In this document: positions 18,105 through 26,788 of the stretch, piece by piece | How positions within the stretch are numbered: position 1 is the first letter of the stretch | Layout: each line of letters opens with the position of its first letter | Assembly (NCBI RefSeq): GCF_013410545.1 | Contig: NZ_JACCFV010000001.1 | Coordinates: forward strand, 1 to 64,000 | Source: Pseudoclavibacter chungangensis | GTDB taxonomy: Bacteria > Actinomycetota > Actinomycetes > Actinomycetales > Microbacteriaceae | DNA length: 64,000 nt | Direction of reading: 5' to 3' | Notes under the pieces: generated by a model | What the model saw: the letters and a program-made list of their open reading frames with translations, nothing else | The model's database searches: none | What the model was told of the DNA's origin: nothing | Position numbers and translations under genes: made by a program

Positions 18105-20393
18105 GTGAAGCCGTTCACTCGAGTCGCACTGACGTCGGTGGGAGCCGCAGTCGCCGGCTCCGCACTCGCCATCTCGTCCCTCGCCGCACCCGCGTTCGCC
18201 ACCGTCGAATCGCCCAACATCATCGAGCCGACGCCCGGTTCCACGCAGATCAACATCGTCGGATTCAACGACTTCCACGGCCGCATCCTCGACGGCGAGC
18301 GCTTCGCGGCGACGCTGCTGCAGGCGCAGCAGGGCTTCGGTGAGGACGGCAGCCTCGTCATCTCGAACGGTGACGCGGTCGGCGCCTCGATCTTCGAGTC
18401 GCAGATCCTGGAGGACCAGCCGGCGATCGACATCCTCAACCAGGTGGGTGTCGACTCGTTCACGCAGGGCAACCACGAGTTCGACCGCGGTCTCGACGAT
18501 GCGGCCGGTCGCCTGCAGAACGCGACGAACGGTCCCGACCTCGCGGCGAACGTCACGAAGGCGGACGGCAGCAAGCCGTTCGACGAGTACGCGCTGTTCA
18601 CCATCAACGGTGTGACGGTCGCCGTCGTCGGCGCCGTGACGCAGGAGACGCCCTCGCTCGTCTCGCCCGACGGCATCGCGGGCCTGACGTTCGGCGACCC
18701 GGTCGCAGCCGTCAACGACGTGGCGGCTCGCCTGTCGGACGGCAACCCCGACAACGGTGAGGCGCAGGTCATCATCGCGTCGTACCACGAGGGCGGCCCG
18801 TCCTCGAACGTGCCGATCGAGACGAACCTCGCGAACGAGACGTTCCGGCACCTGACCGAGGACACGAGCGCCGACGTCGACGCGATCTACAACGCGCACA
18901 CGCACCAGACGTACGCGTACGACGCGCCCATCGGTGACACGACGCGCCCCGTGATCCAGGCCGGCTCCTACGGGGCCAACATCGGCCAGGTCGTGCTCAC
19001 GGTCGACGCCGCCGGCAAGGTGACGGCATCGGCGAGCTCGGTCGTGCCGACGCTCGCGGCGACCGCGATCCCGGAGGCGCTCAAGAACGATCCTCGCATC
19101 GTCGAGATCCGTCGCATCGTCGAGGACGCGAAGGCCCGGGCGGACGTGCTCGGCCAGGAGGTCATCGGCACGCAGACGGGTGACATCACTCGCGCCAAGC
19201 AGTACGAGCCCGGTTCGCTCACGGTCGACCCGGCGACGGGCGTCACGTCGGGTGGCACGGTCACGAACCAGGACGACCGAGCGAACGCGAGCTCGCTCGG
19301 CGACATGGTCGCGCAGTCGATGGTCGAGTCCGTCAACGGCACGGGCCGCTTCGAGGCCGACCTGTCGATCATGAACCCGGGCGGCCTGCGCGCCGACCTG
19401 ATCGACGACGACGGCAAGGTCACCTACAAGGAGGCCGCGACGGTCCTGCCGTTCGCGAACAACCTCTCGGTCGCGACCGTCTCGGGCGCCACGCTCAAGC
19501 AGGTTCTCGAGCAGCAGTGGCAGACGAACCCGGACGGCACGGTTCCGTCGCGTGCGTACCTGCAGCTCGGCCTCTCGGACGCGTTCACCTACACGTTCGA
19601 CTCGTCGCGTGCCGCGGGCGACCGCATCACGGGCATGTACCTGAACGACCTGCCGATCGACCCGGCCGCCGAGTACCACGTCGCACTGCCGACCTTCCTC
19701 GCGGCGGGCGGCGACAACTTCCGCGCGCTGACCGAGGCGACGAGCGTCCAGGACACGGGCCTCATCGACCTCGACGCGTTCGTCGACTGGGTGAAGGCCG
19801 AGTCGGCCACGGAGTCGCGTGACGTCGACGCGCCCACGGGGCTCGTGCCCGACACGCGTCGCAACGGCATCGAGATCGGTGGCTACCCGTTCGACGCGCC
19901 CGTCGCGTGCGGCGACTCGGTCACGCTGTCGCTCAGCGGCTTCGACCTCGCGTCGCTCGGGTACATCCAGAACTCGACGGTCAGGGCCTCCACGGGTGTC
20001 GTCGACAACACCGGCACCGAGTCGATCGTGACGCTCGGCGAGGCGCCCGTCCTCGTGGACGCGCCGAACAAGGCCGAGCTGACGCTCACGATCCCGGAGG
20101 ACTTCGCGACCGACACGTTCGACGTGCTCGTCGACGCGGCTCCGTCGGGCTCGTACGCGATTATCCAGGTCCTCGTCACGTGCGACACCGGTTCGGTGCC
20201 GCCCACGACGAACGCGCCGGAGCCGACGACGTCGACGCCCGCGACCACGCCGCCCGTCGCGGACGACGGTTCGCTCGCGAACACCGGCGCGGACGCGAAC
20301 GCGCTCGTCGGTGGCCTCGTCGCCGCGATCGTCGCGCTCCTGCTCGGTGGAACGGTGATCATCGTCCGCCGCCTGCGGATGCGCGGTGAGTAG
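18105..20393 (+). CDS. Surface-anchored 5'-nucleotidase / metallophosphatase
   Basis: 762 aa from GTG 18105, chosen because AGGAG (18095-18099) sits 5 bases upstream. Signal peptide (about 1-34, ending at AFA); calcineurin-like metallophosphatase domain with GFNDFHGR (about 51-58), SNGDAVGAS, GNHEFDRG (about 121-128) and NAHTHQ; 5'-nucleotidase C-terminal substrate domain (about 350-560); beta domain; and LANTG followed by a hydrophobic helix and RRLRMRGE, a sortase-E-type anchor. It hydrolyses extracellular nucleotides (UshA/YfkN family) and would act after the nuclease to free phosphate and nucleosides. A strong terminator follows. Confidence 0.92.
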   Translation: MKPFTRVALTSVGAAVAGSALAISSLAAPAFATVESPNIIEPTPGSTQINIVGFNDFHGRILDGERFAATLLQAQQGFGEDGSLVISNGDAVGASIFESQILEDQPAIDILNQVGVDSFTQGNHEFDRGLDDAAGRLQNATNGPDLAANVTKADGSKPFDEYALFTINGVTVAVVGAVTQETPSLVSPDGIAGLTFGDPVAAVNDVAARLSDGNPDNGEAQVIIASYHEGGPSSNVPIETNLANETFRHLTEDTSADVDAIYNAHTHQTYAYDAPIGDTTRPVIQAGSYGANIGQVVLTVDAAGKVTASASSVVPTLAATAIPEALKNDPRIVEIRRIVEDAKARADVLGQEVIGTQTGDITRAKQYEPGSLTVDPATGVTSGGTVTNQDDRANASSLGDMVAQSMVESVNGTGRFEADLSIMNPGGLRADLIDDDGKVTYKEAATVLPFANNLSVATVSGATLKQVLEQQWQTNPDGTVPSRAYLQLGLSDAFTYTFDSSRAAGDRITGMYLNDLPIDPAAEYHVALPTFLAAGGDNFRALTEATSVQDTGLIDLDAFVDWVKAESATESRDVDAPTGLVPDTRRNGIEIGGYPFDAPVACGDSVTLSLSGFDLASLGYIQNSTVRASTGVVDNTGTESIVTLGEAPVLVDAPNKAELTLTIPEDFATDTFDVLVDAAPSGSYAIIQVLVTCDTGSVPPTTNAPEPTTSTPATTPPVADDGSLANTGADANALVGGLVAAIVALLLGGTVIIVRRLRMRGE

Positions 20394-20413
20394 GTGAGCA
20401 GACGAACGGTCTG

Positions 20414-20455
20414 ACGCGGACGGCGTCCCTCCTCCGGGAGGGGCGCCGTCCGCGT
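20414..20455 (+). terminator. Hairpin terminator after the 5'-nucleotidase
   Basis: Outer arms ACGCGGACGGCG (20414-20425) and CGCCGTCCGCGT (20444-20455) pair perfectly. Inner CCCTCC / GGAGGG continue the stem after one T-G wobble position. It lies 20 bases after the stop. Confidence 0.8.
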
Positions 20456-20795
20456 TCACGTCGGTGTTCTCGTGTTCGGTCGCACGAGGAGGGCCGCGTC
20501 GCTCGCGGACGGCAACGAGGCGCGGGGCTCAACGATCACGAGCCCGGCGGCACCGTTGTCGCGGCCTCGACCCGGGCCGCCGCAGTGCGTTCGTCGGTGG
20601 ACAGCGAGGTGAGCCGTTCCTCGCCGCGTTCGCGTTTCGCGTTCGGGTTCTCGTGCGCAGGCGGGCGGACGCATCGTGTGATGCTGGTGCCGCGCCACGA
20701 GCAGTTTCTCGGCGCTGTCTCACCTTCGACGTCGTCCTTGTGACCGCCCGTGAGGTGCGTCGTGGCACGCGACTCCGCGGCCCCGTGCGCTGCGC

Positions 20796-20852
20796 AGAAA
20801 GCCGGGTTGTTGCTACCGAGCCCCGGGCTCGGTAGCAACAACCCGGCTTTCT
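20796..20852. terminator. 57-bp near-perfect palindrome, probably a bidirectional terminator
   Basis: Two 28-base arms (20796-20823 and 20825-20852) are exact reverse complements around one C. The outer ends read AGAAAGCCGGG and CCCGGCTTTCT, giving T-rich ends on both strands, as in bidirectional intrinsic terminators. It sits inside the DUF222 ladder with no intact gene on its left for 400 bases, so it may equally be a mobile or structural repeat. Confidence 0.6.
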
Positions 20853-20944
20853 TGAGGCTCGCGGGCGCCGGTGGGCCGTGTCCGGTCTCGATGGCTCCCG
20901 TGACCACCGTGTGGGCGGTCGTTGGATCGTCCATGAGAGTGGGT

Positions 20945-21019
20945 ATGGACCTTCGCGAGTCCGACGGCATGCCCGCCTCCTCGGCCCGGAGCCGCCTTGC
21001 GTTCCGCAGCCGACCGTGA
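20945..21019 (+). pseudogene. Truncated DUF222 5' copy (24 codons)
   Basis: ATG 20945 opens MDLRESDGMPASSARSRL and ends at TGA after 24 residues. It aligns with the first codons of the other ladder copies (MNDHEPDG...), including the preceding GTGGGT. It is a decayed duplicate rather than a gene. Confidence 0.45.
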
Positions 21020-21128
21020 GGTGCGCCGTCGTGGGCTCCGGTGGTCGTGCGCGCCTCGCCCGAGCGAGATCACCCACCCGGCTTCGTTGGTCGATCGGTT
21101 TGTCCGTCGGTGGTGATGGGGTGTGGGT

Positions 21129-21320
21129 ATGAACGATCACGAGCTCGTCGGTGCCGCCGGCCCGGCCCCGGCCCCGGACGCGACCGCGCGTCCCGCGACC
21201 GGCGGCCACGTGCGCCGTTTCGCGATCTCGGGATCGTGCCTGCCAGGCCCCGGGGCATCATCCATCCGGCTCGGCCGACCAATTGTCTTGTCCGTGGGCG
21301 GTGATGGGGTGTGGGTATGA
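21129..21320 (+). pseudogene. Small ORF from a duplicated DUF222 5' end (63 aa)
   Basis: Starts MNDHELVGAAGPAP with the same leader as the full gene and contains the ARPATGG segment that corresponds to SRPAAGG in the full protein. It then loses similarity and stops at 21320, overlapping the next copy's ATG by four bases (ATGA), so the two small frames could be translationally coupled. Probably a remnant, though expression is possible. Confidence 0.45.
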
Positions 21321-21505
21321 ACGATCACGAGCTCGTCGGCACCGCCGCCGCGGCCGCCGTCGCGCGTCCCGCTGCCGGTGGTGACGCGCGCCGTGGCGCG
21401 TCGTCGTGGTCGAGTTCGCTGCCGCTGGTCGACATCAGCCTCACCGTTCTCGATACCGACACCAATCCCGTTCCTGGGCCGGGTCGGATTGTCCGAGGGT
21501 GGTGA
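21317..21505 (+). pseudogene. Small ORF from a duplicated DUF222 5' end (62 aa)
   Basis: Starts MNDHELVGTAAAAAVARPAA, has the same N-terminal plan as the full protein, and stops 12 bases before the complete gene's ATG. The ribosome site (GTGATGGGGTGT) is shared by all copies. It is likely a remnant that serves at most as an upstream ORF of the HNH gene. Confidence 0.45.
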
Positions 21506-21517
21506 TGGAGTGTGGGT

Positions 21518-23239
21518 ATGAACGATCACGAGCCCGACGGCACCAGCGCCGCACCGGCCCCGGCCTCGGATGCCGTCTCGCGTCCCGCGGCCGGCGGTGA
21601 AGCGCGCCGGCGGCCGCGTGGGCAGGCGCGTCTCGCGCCGCACATTGCGTTCATGATGCGTCTGCAACACCTCGATGGCATTGGTGCCCACGACGAAGCC
21701 TTCGATTTGGCGCTCGACGCGGTCCGTGCCGAGGACAAGCTCATCGCGAAGGCTGAAGCGCGCCGCGCGGAGTTGCTCGCGTTCATTCACGAAGCCACCC
21801 TCGCCAGTGCTCGGGAGGAGTTTCCCGGGAGCGATGATGCGGTGGTGACGGCGATGCGTGAGCGCACCGCCGAGCTCGCGCTGGCGACCAGCCGGTCAGA
21901 GCCGGTCGTGTCGCGTGAGCTCGGCGAGAGCCTCATGCTTCGCGACGCGTTCCCCGACACGGAAGGAATGCTCCGGGACGGGCACCTCTCGCTCGCGCAC
22001 GTGCGCGTGATCCTCGCGGAAGGACGACGCCTCCCCGACGACGACGCCCGCAAAGCGTACGAACGTGCCGTGGTGCACGGGGCCTCGCGGGAGACGCCCG
22101 CCAGGTTGCGGGCTCGCGCGAGGCGCGCAGCGCAGACGCTCATGCGGGAGAGCCTCGACGAGCGGCACAAGATCGCGCGCGAACAGCGCGGGGTGCGGGT
22201 CGTGCACGAGGACGACGGCATGAGCCGACTCGAAGCACACATCCCCACCCTCCTCGGCGCGGCAATGCTCGACCGCCTCACCGAACAGGCCAAAGCCCTC
22301 ACCGGGCCGGACGAACCCCGCACCCACGATCAGATCCGCGCCGACCTGCTGTGCGAACTCGTCCTCACCAGCGACCCCGCGGACGGGTGCGGGTCACCGC
22401 ACGGCGCGGCCGGCGGCATCAACGCGCGCGTCGCGATCACCGTCCCGGTGCTCTCGCTCCTCGATGGCGGCGACGACCCCGCACTGCTCGACGGGGTGGT
22501 GCCGGTTCCGGTGGAGCAGGCGCGGGAACTCGCCTCTCGTGCGCCCTCGTTCCTGCGCGTGCTGACCGACCCGATCACGGGCGTCGCTCGCGAGAGCGAC
22601 ACCCGCTTCCCGACCACGGCACAGCGCGAGTTCCTGCGCGTGCGGGACGGGCACTGCCGCTTCCCCGGCTGCACCCGCCCCGCCAGGCGGTGCGATATCG
22701 ACCACACCATCGCGGTCACCGACGGCGGCACGTCCTCGCTGGGGAACATGGCGCACCTGTGCCGCCGACACCACACGTTCAAGCACGCCACCCGCTGGCG
22801 AGTCGAACAGCAGGAGCCGGGGCGGTTGGTGTGGTTCTCGCCGAACGGCGACCGGTACAGCGACCGACCCGTTCCCATCGGGCCGAGGTTCCGACCTTCC
22901 TGGGCATACCACCACGACGACGAACACGACCACCCGCCAGACGAAGACGGCCACCCGCCAGACGGAGGCAACCACCCGGCACGGCCTGCGGGGCTCGTTC
23001 GCGCGCTCGACACCTCCGAACACTCGATCGCGCCCACCATTCGACCGGTCACCGAACGGCCACGCACGAGCATGGAAGCGGAGTTCGAGTTCGACCCCGA
23101 GCTCGAGACCTCTCCCTGCCCGGAATCCGTGGACGCGCGTCCGAGTGCTCACGGCCGACTCGGCACCTACAGGCCACGGCGGAGTCGGGCGAGAACTGAT
23201 GCCGGAGCCGACGGCGGGAACGATCCACCACCTTTCTGA
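21518..23239 (+). CDS. DUF222 / HNH endonuclease family protein (13E12-like)
   Basis: 573 aa from ATG 21518 (GGAG 7 bases upstream; GTG 21512 is in frame and possible). Residues about 1-35 are an Ala/Pro-rich tail; about 40-330 is the helical DUF222 domain; about 381-424 is an HNH nuclease core with CRFPGC, DHTIAVTDGG, NMAHLCRRHHTFKH, including the two zinc Cys and the catalytic His-His-type residues. The C-terminal 120 residues are low complexity and His/Asp/Pro-rich (HHDDEHDHPPDEDG). The family is abundant and repetitive in actinobacteria; its biological role is not settled. The upstream ladder of 5'-end copies supports amplification of this gene. Confidence 0.88.
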   Translation: MNDHEPDGTSAAPAPASDAVSRPAAGGEARRRPRGQARLAPHIAFMMRLQHLDGIGAHDEAFDLALDAVRAEDKLIAKAEARRAELLAFIHEATLASAREEFPGSDDAVVTAMRERTAELALATSRSEPVVSRELGESLMLRDAFPDTEGMLRDGHLSLAHVRVILAEGRRLPDDDARKAYERAVVHGASRETPARLRARARRAAQTLMRESLDERHKIAREQRGVRVVHEDDGMSRLEAHIPTLLGAAMLDRLTEQAKALTGPDEPRTHDQIRADLLCELVLTSDPADGCGSPHGAAGGINARVAITVPVLSLLDGGDDPALLDGVVPVPVEQARELASRAPSFLRVLTDPITGVARESDTRFPTTAQREFLRVRDGHCRFPGCTRPARRCDIDHTIAVTDGGTSSLGNMAHLCRRHHTFKHATRWRVEQQEPGRLVWFSPNGDRYSDRPVPIGPRFRPSWAYHHDDEHDHPPDEDGHPPDGGNHPARPAGLVRALDTSEHSIAPTIRPVTERPRTSMEAEFEFDPELETSPCPESVDARPSAHGRLGTYRPRRSRARTDAGADGGNDPPPF

Positions 23240-23361
23240 AGCGAGCGGATCAAGGGACGGTGGACGGACCGGACTGCGATTCCTGGTGTCCTGAATCCCT
23301 GGCCCAGGCGATCGACCAGCCACTGTTCGAGACTTGACCGGACGGGAGCGTCGGGTGGCAG

Positions 23362-23402
23362 AACCGGTCATGGGCCGGGCGCACCGCGCGGCCGAGCCGG
23401 TT
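23362..23402. terminator. Interrupted stem-loop between convergent genes
   Basis: AACCGG / CCGGTT outer arms, then GGCC / GGCC and GCGC / GCGC inner arms with small bulges around an ACC loop. It lies between the DUF222 gene and the convergent MFS gene, where a shared terminator is expected. Confidence 0.4.
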
Positions 23403-23403
23403 G

Positions 23404-24783
23404 TTACGTGCGCGAGGCCGGCGCACGGTCGGCGACAGAATCGGGCTGCTCGCCCCGCGTGCGCCCGTAGCCCGCGACCACGAGGACCATCGAGGCGAGC
23501 ACGACGACCGCGATCGTGCGCAACGCGGGCCCCAGGCCATCGACGAGTTGCGTGTGGCCGGCGAGGACCGTAGCCGTGATCGCCACGCCGAGCGCTGCAC
23601 CGAGCTCGCGAGCCGTGGTGCTGAGCCCCGAACCGAGCCCCGATTGATGCGGCGGGAGCGAGGTGACCACACCGATCGTCAGCGCCGGCATCGACAGCCC
23701 CGTGTCCATCGAGATGACGAGGATCCAGCACGCGTACACCCAGTAGGGGGTGTCGGCGCCGATCGTGGATGCACCGAGCAGGCCGAGCCCGATGAGCGTC
23801 AGGCCGCCGCCGATCACCGCACGCGGGTACGCCGCCCACCGCGTCGCCAGCCGTTGCGAGATGGCCATCCCCGCCGGGAGCGGCAGGATCGCGATACCGG
23901 CCAGGGCGGGCCCGAACCCGAGGACGCCCTGCAGGAACTGCGAGTTGACGAAGAACAGTGCGAACAGGCCGAAGAAGCCCGCCGCCGTCCCGAGACAGGC
24001 GGCGTCCAGCCGTGCCGAACGGAAGATCCGCACATCGAGCAGCGGCGCCTTCGAACGGAGCGCGTGGAACGCGAAGAGGACGAACAGCAGCGCTCCGAGC
24101 GTGAACGCGCCGATGATCCGGGCCGACGTCCAGCCGTAGGGCTGGCCCTCGATGATGCCGTACAGGATCGCGAACAGTCCGCCCGTGACGAGCAGCGTTC
24201 CGAGCAGATCCGGCCGCACGCCCTGGGAGCGCTCGGTGCGGGGGACCACGAGGGCGACCGTCACGACCAAGAGCACCGCGAGAACGATCAGGACGCCGAA
24301 CAACCAGCGCCAGTCGAGGTACTCCCCGATCAGCCCACCGCCGAGATTCCCCACGGCACCGCCCAGCCCCAGCGCGAGCGTCCACGCGGCGAGGGCGCCG
24401 GTGCGCCGCTCCGGCGTCGCGAGCTGCATGATGATCGACAGCGTGGCCGGCGTCAGGAGGGCGGCGCCCGCGCCGGACACCGCGCGACCCGCGATGAGTA
24501 CCCCGGCGTCACCGGCGAGCGCACTGATCGCCGCACCGATCGCGAACAGGGCGAGCCCGCCCAACAGCGCCCCCTTGCGACCGTACCGGTCACCGAGCGC
24601 ACCGGCCGGGATGAGCAGGCTCGCGAAGACGATGACGTACGCATCGACCGTCCACAGGATCTCGGTCGACGACGGATGGATGGTCGATGCCGCCAATTGC
24701 GGGATCAACAGGTTGATGGCGGCGACGACGCTCTGCGCGACGAGCACGCAGGCGCACAGAGTGAGCAGCACGGGACGGTTCAT
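23404..24783 (-). CDS. MFS drug efflux transporter, DHA2 family
   Basis: 459 aa from ATG 24783. TAGCGT lies 7 bases upstream on the minus strand, so the mRNA is probably leaderless. About 14 hydrophobic segments; motif A is GDRYGRKGALL and the motif C region reads LGLGGAVGNLGGGLIGEYLDWRW. The N-terminal helix lacks the usual IDxTIVNVALP sequence but keeps a VxxAINLLIPQLA equivalent. It diverges from a LysR regulator 64 bases away, which likely controls it. Substrate unknown. Confidence 0.85.
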   Translation of the reverse strand: MNRPVLLTLCACVLVAQSVVAAINLLIPQLAASTIHPSSTEILWTVDAYVIVFASLLIPAGALGDRYGRKGALLGGLALFAIGAAISALAGDAGVLIAGRAVSGAGAALLTPATLSIIMQLATPERRTGALAAWTLALGLGGAVGNLGGGLIGEYLDWRWLFGVLIVLAVLLVVTVALVVPRTERSQGVRPDLLGTLLVTGGLFAILYGIIEGQPYGWTSARIIGAFTLGALLFVLFAFHALRSKAPLLDVRIFRSARLDAACLGTAAGFFGLFALFFVNSQFLQGVLGFGPALAGIAILPLPAGMAISQRLATRWAAYPRAVIGGGLTLIGLGLLGASTIGADTPYWVYACWILVISMDTGLSMPALTIGVVTSLPPHQSGLGSGLSTTARELGAALGVAITATVLAGHTQLVDGLGPALRTIAVVVLASMVLVVAGYGRTRGEQPDSVADRAPASRT

Positions 24784-24840
24784 GGCCGTCACGCTATGGT
24801 CGACCTGACATGCATTCCAGTGCAATCTTTGCAGGGAGTC

Positions 24841-24857
24841 ATTGCGTATGACGCAAT
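24841..24857. promoter_or_regulatory. Inverted repeat overlapping the lysR start
   Basis: ATTGCG-TATGA-CGCAAT is a perfect 6-bp-arm inverted repeat that contains the lysR ATG. A second, shorter one (TGCAT-TCCAG-TGCA) lies about 30 bases upstream. Both fit LysR-family sites in the 64-base divergent region; autoregulation is inferred. Confidence 0.45.
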
Positions 24858-25753
24858 CGCTTGATCTGAACCTCCTCGTCGCCCTCGACGTGCTGCTGGA
24901 GGAGCAGAGCGTGCAGGGCGCCGCGCGACGACTGCACCTCTCGGACCCGGCGATGAGCCGCACGCTGGGGCGCATCCGTACGGCACTCGGTGACCCGGTG
25001 CTCGTCCGCGCCGGACGCCACATGGTGCCGACACCACGCGCACTCGCCGTGCGAGCCGAGGTGAGCGCCGTCGTCGAGCGAGCACGGGCCGTGTTCTCGT
25101 CCGGCGTCGACCTCGACCTGCGGGCCGCCCGTCGCACCTTCACGATCGTCGCGAACGACCTGCTCGCGGCACTGCACGGTGCCGCGCTCATGGAACGCAT
25201 CGCCGGTGAGGCTCCGGGAATCCGCCTGCGGTTCCTGTCCGAGACGCTGCCCGATGCCCCGCTCCTGAGGCAGGGGACCGCCGACCTCGAGGTCGGCGAC
25301 ATCGACACCACCGACCCGGAGGTGCACGTCGAGGAGCTGTTCGCGGACCGCATGCTGGGCGTCGTCCGCGCGGGACATCCGCTTCTGACGGGGAAGATCA
25401 CGCCGCGGCGCTTCGCCGAGGGCGGGCGTCACCTCATCGTCTCGCGTCGGGGGCGGCTTTGCGGGCCGATCGACGAGGCGCTCGCCGACCTCGGGCTCGC
25501 TCGTGACACGGTGGCGAGCGTCGGAACCTACCCGTCCTCGCTCTTCGTCGTTCGAGATTCGGATCTCATCGGATTGGTGGGGCGTTCGTCACGATCGCTC
25601 GCCGAGGCGCTCGGGCTCGTCGTGTTCGAGATCCCACTGCCGCTGCCGACGATCCGCGTGGGCCTCGCGTGGCACCCACGACACGACGCCGACCCCGTCC
25701 ACGACTGGCTGCGTCGCTGCGTTCGAGAGGTCGTGCGCCCTGGTGAGCAATGA
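24848..25753 (+). CDS. LysR family transcriptional regulator
   Basis: 301 aa. Helix-turn-helix at about 18-40 (EQSVQGAARRLHLSDPAMSRTLGRIRTALGD has the typical LysR spacing, with Met in place of the common Val-Ser), followed by the PBP-like effector-binding domain (about 90-300). ATG 24848 has GGGAG 9 bases upstream; a TTG at 24842 is possible. It is divergent from the DHA2 MFS gene, the usual arrangement for a regulator with its target pump. The effector is unknown. Confidence 0.87.
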   Translation: MTQSLDLNLLVALDVLLEEQSVQGAARRLHLSDPAMSRTLGRIRTALGDPVLVRAGRHMVPTPRALAVRAEVSAVVERARAVFSSGVDLDLRAARRTFTIVANDLLAALHGAALMERIAGEAPGIRLRFLSETLPDAPLLRQGTADLEVGDIDTTDPEVHVEELFADRMLGVVRAGHPLLTGKITPRRFAEGGRHLIVSRRGRLCGPIDEALADLGLARDTVASVGTYPSSLFVVRDSDLIGLVGRSSRSLAEALGLVVFEIPLPLPTIRVGLAWHPRHDADPVHDWLRRCVREVVRPGEQ

Positions 25754-25966
25754 TGCGGGACGAGCGATGATGCGAGACGAGCGATGACGCGTATGTGGCG
25801 CTGACGTGCGGCGAGCGCCCGTCCCTGATCGTGGGACCGGTGTTGTGACCCCTCGGTGACATTCGGCGGATCGATCGTCGGCGAAGGCGAGTGTCTGGCG
25901 TCCACTTCCGCGTCCGCGTCCGATGTGATGTCGAGTGCGGTCCGAGCCGTGACCCGCGTCGAGGCG

Positions 25967-26788
25967 TCAGCCCCGCGGGAATCGCCAGACGATGAGCGCC
26001 CCGCCGACCACGACGATGCCGAGGCACCAGGCCAGCGCGAACCACGGCGCGAGGCCGGGATCGGTGCCGAAGAGCAGTGCGCGGACGGCTTCGATGAGCG
26101 GGCTCACGGGCTGCGCGGCGGCGAACGGCTGCAACCACCCGGGCAACGAGTCGAGTGGGACGAACGCGGGCGAGAGATACGGCAGGAAGAGGATGATGAA
26201 GCCGTACCCGTTCGCTGCTTCGGGGCTCGATGCGAGCAGCCCGATCGCGGCGAACACCACCGTGATGGCGATCACCCACGCGAACACGAGCGCGCCGGCA
26301 GCGAGGTACTCGAGCGGCGCCGCCGTCGGTCGGAATCCGAGAATCAGTGCGACTCCCACGACGATCGCGGTGGCGAGAAGGTTGCGCACCACGCTCGCGG
26401 CGACGTGTCCGACGAGACATGTCGCCGCGGGAATCGGGAGGCTTCGGAATCGGCGCATCGCGCCACCCGTCACGTCGCGGTTCACGGAGACGGCGACGGA
26501 CGAGGCGCCGAATCCCGAGCAGAGCACGATGATGCCGGGGACGACGAAGTCGACGTAGCCGACGAAGTTCCCGCCGGGATCGATCTCGCCACCGAAGACG
26601 ATGGTGAACAGCAGCATGAGCATGACCGGCAGCAGCACCGCGATGAACAGACCCTCACCGTCGCGCATGCTGTGTCGCATACTCCTCCCCACGAACACGC
26701 GGCTCGCGGTGAGCGCGCCGGTGCCGGGGTGCGGTGTCCGGGGACCGGCGCTCGGCCGAATCGTGTCGTGTCGTGTCGCGGTGCTCAT
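25967..26788 (-). CDS. ABC-2 type exporter permease, DrrB-like
   Basis: 273 aa with six hydrophobic segments and the central ABC-2 signature region RRFRSLPIPAATCLVGHVAAS. It forms a membrane dimer powered by the ATPase encoded just upstream; the genes overlap by four bases (ATGA at 26785-26788), so they are co-translated. The pair resembles the daunorubicin/doxorubicin exporter DrrAB and related ABC-2 drug exporters. The divergent TetR gene probably controls the operon. Confidence 0.87.
   Translation of the reverse strand: MSTATRHDTIRPSAGPRTPHPGTGALTASRVFVGRSMRHSMRDGEGLFIAVLLPVMLMLLFTIVFGGEIDPGGNFVGYVDFVVPGIIVLCSGFGASSVAVSVNRDVTGGAMRRFRSLPIPAATCLVGHVAASVVRNLLATAIVVGVALILGFRPTAAPLEYLAAGALVFAWVIAITVVFAAIGLLASSPEAANGYGFIILFLPYLSPAFVPLDSLPGWLQPFAAAQPVSPLIEAVRALLFGTDPGLAPWFALAWCLGIVVVGGALIVWRFPRG

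Larger units (their letters stand above)
20528..21520 (+). repeat. Tandem ladder of duplicated DUF222 gene 5' ends (5 copies)
   Basis: The leader and first codons of the DUF222/HNH gene recur upstream of it. Copies have their ATG (or its equivalent) at about 20528 (ATG lost), 20945, 21129, 21317 and 21518, with spacings of about 417, 184, 188 and 201 bases. Shared parts are a GTCCGnnGGnGGTGATGGnGTGTGGGT-like leader and codons for MNDHE(L/P)xG. The copies diverge after 25-60 codons, so the array looks like repeated duplication of the gene's 5' region with loss of the bodies. DUF222 proteins include the M. tuberculosis 13E12 repeat family, known as repeated genomic units. Confidence 0.75.

Noticed and set aside
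18057..20459. 800-codon open frame antisense to the 5'-nucleotidase
   Set aside because: Arg/Val/Asp-rich shadow frame with no domain; the sense strand encodes a complete nucleotidase with signal peptide and anchor.
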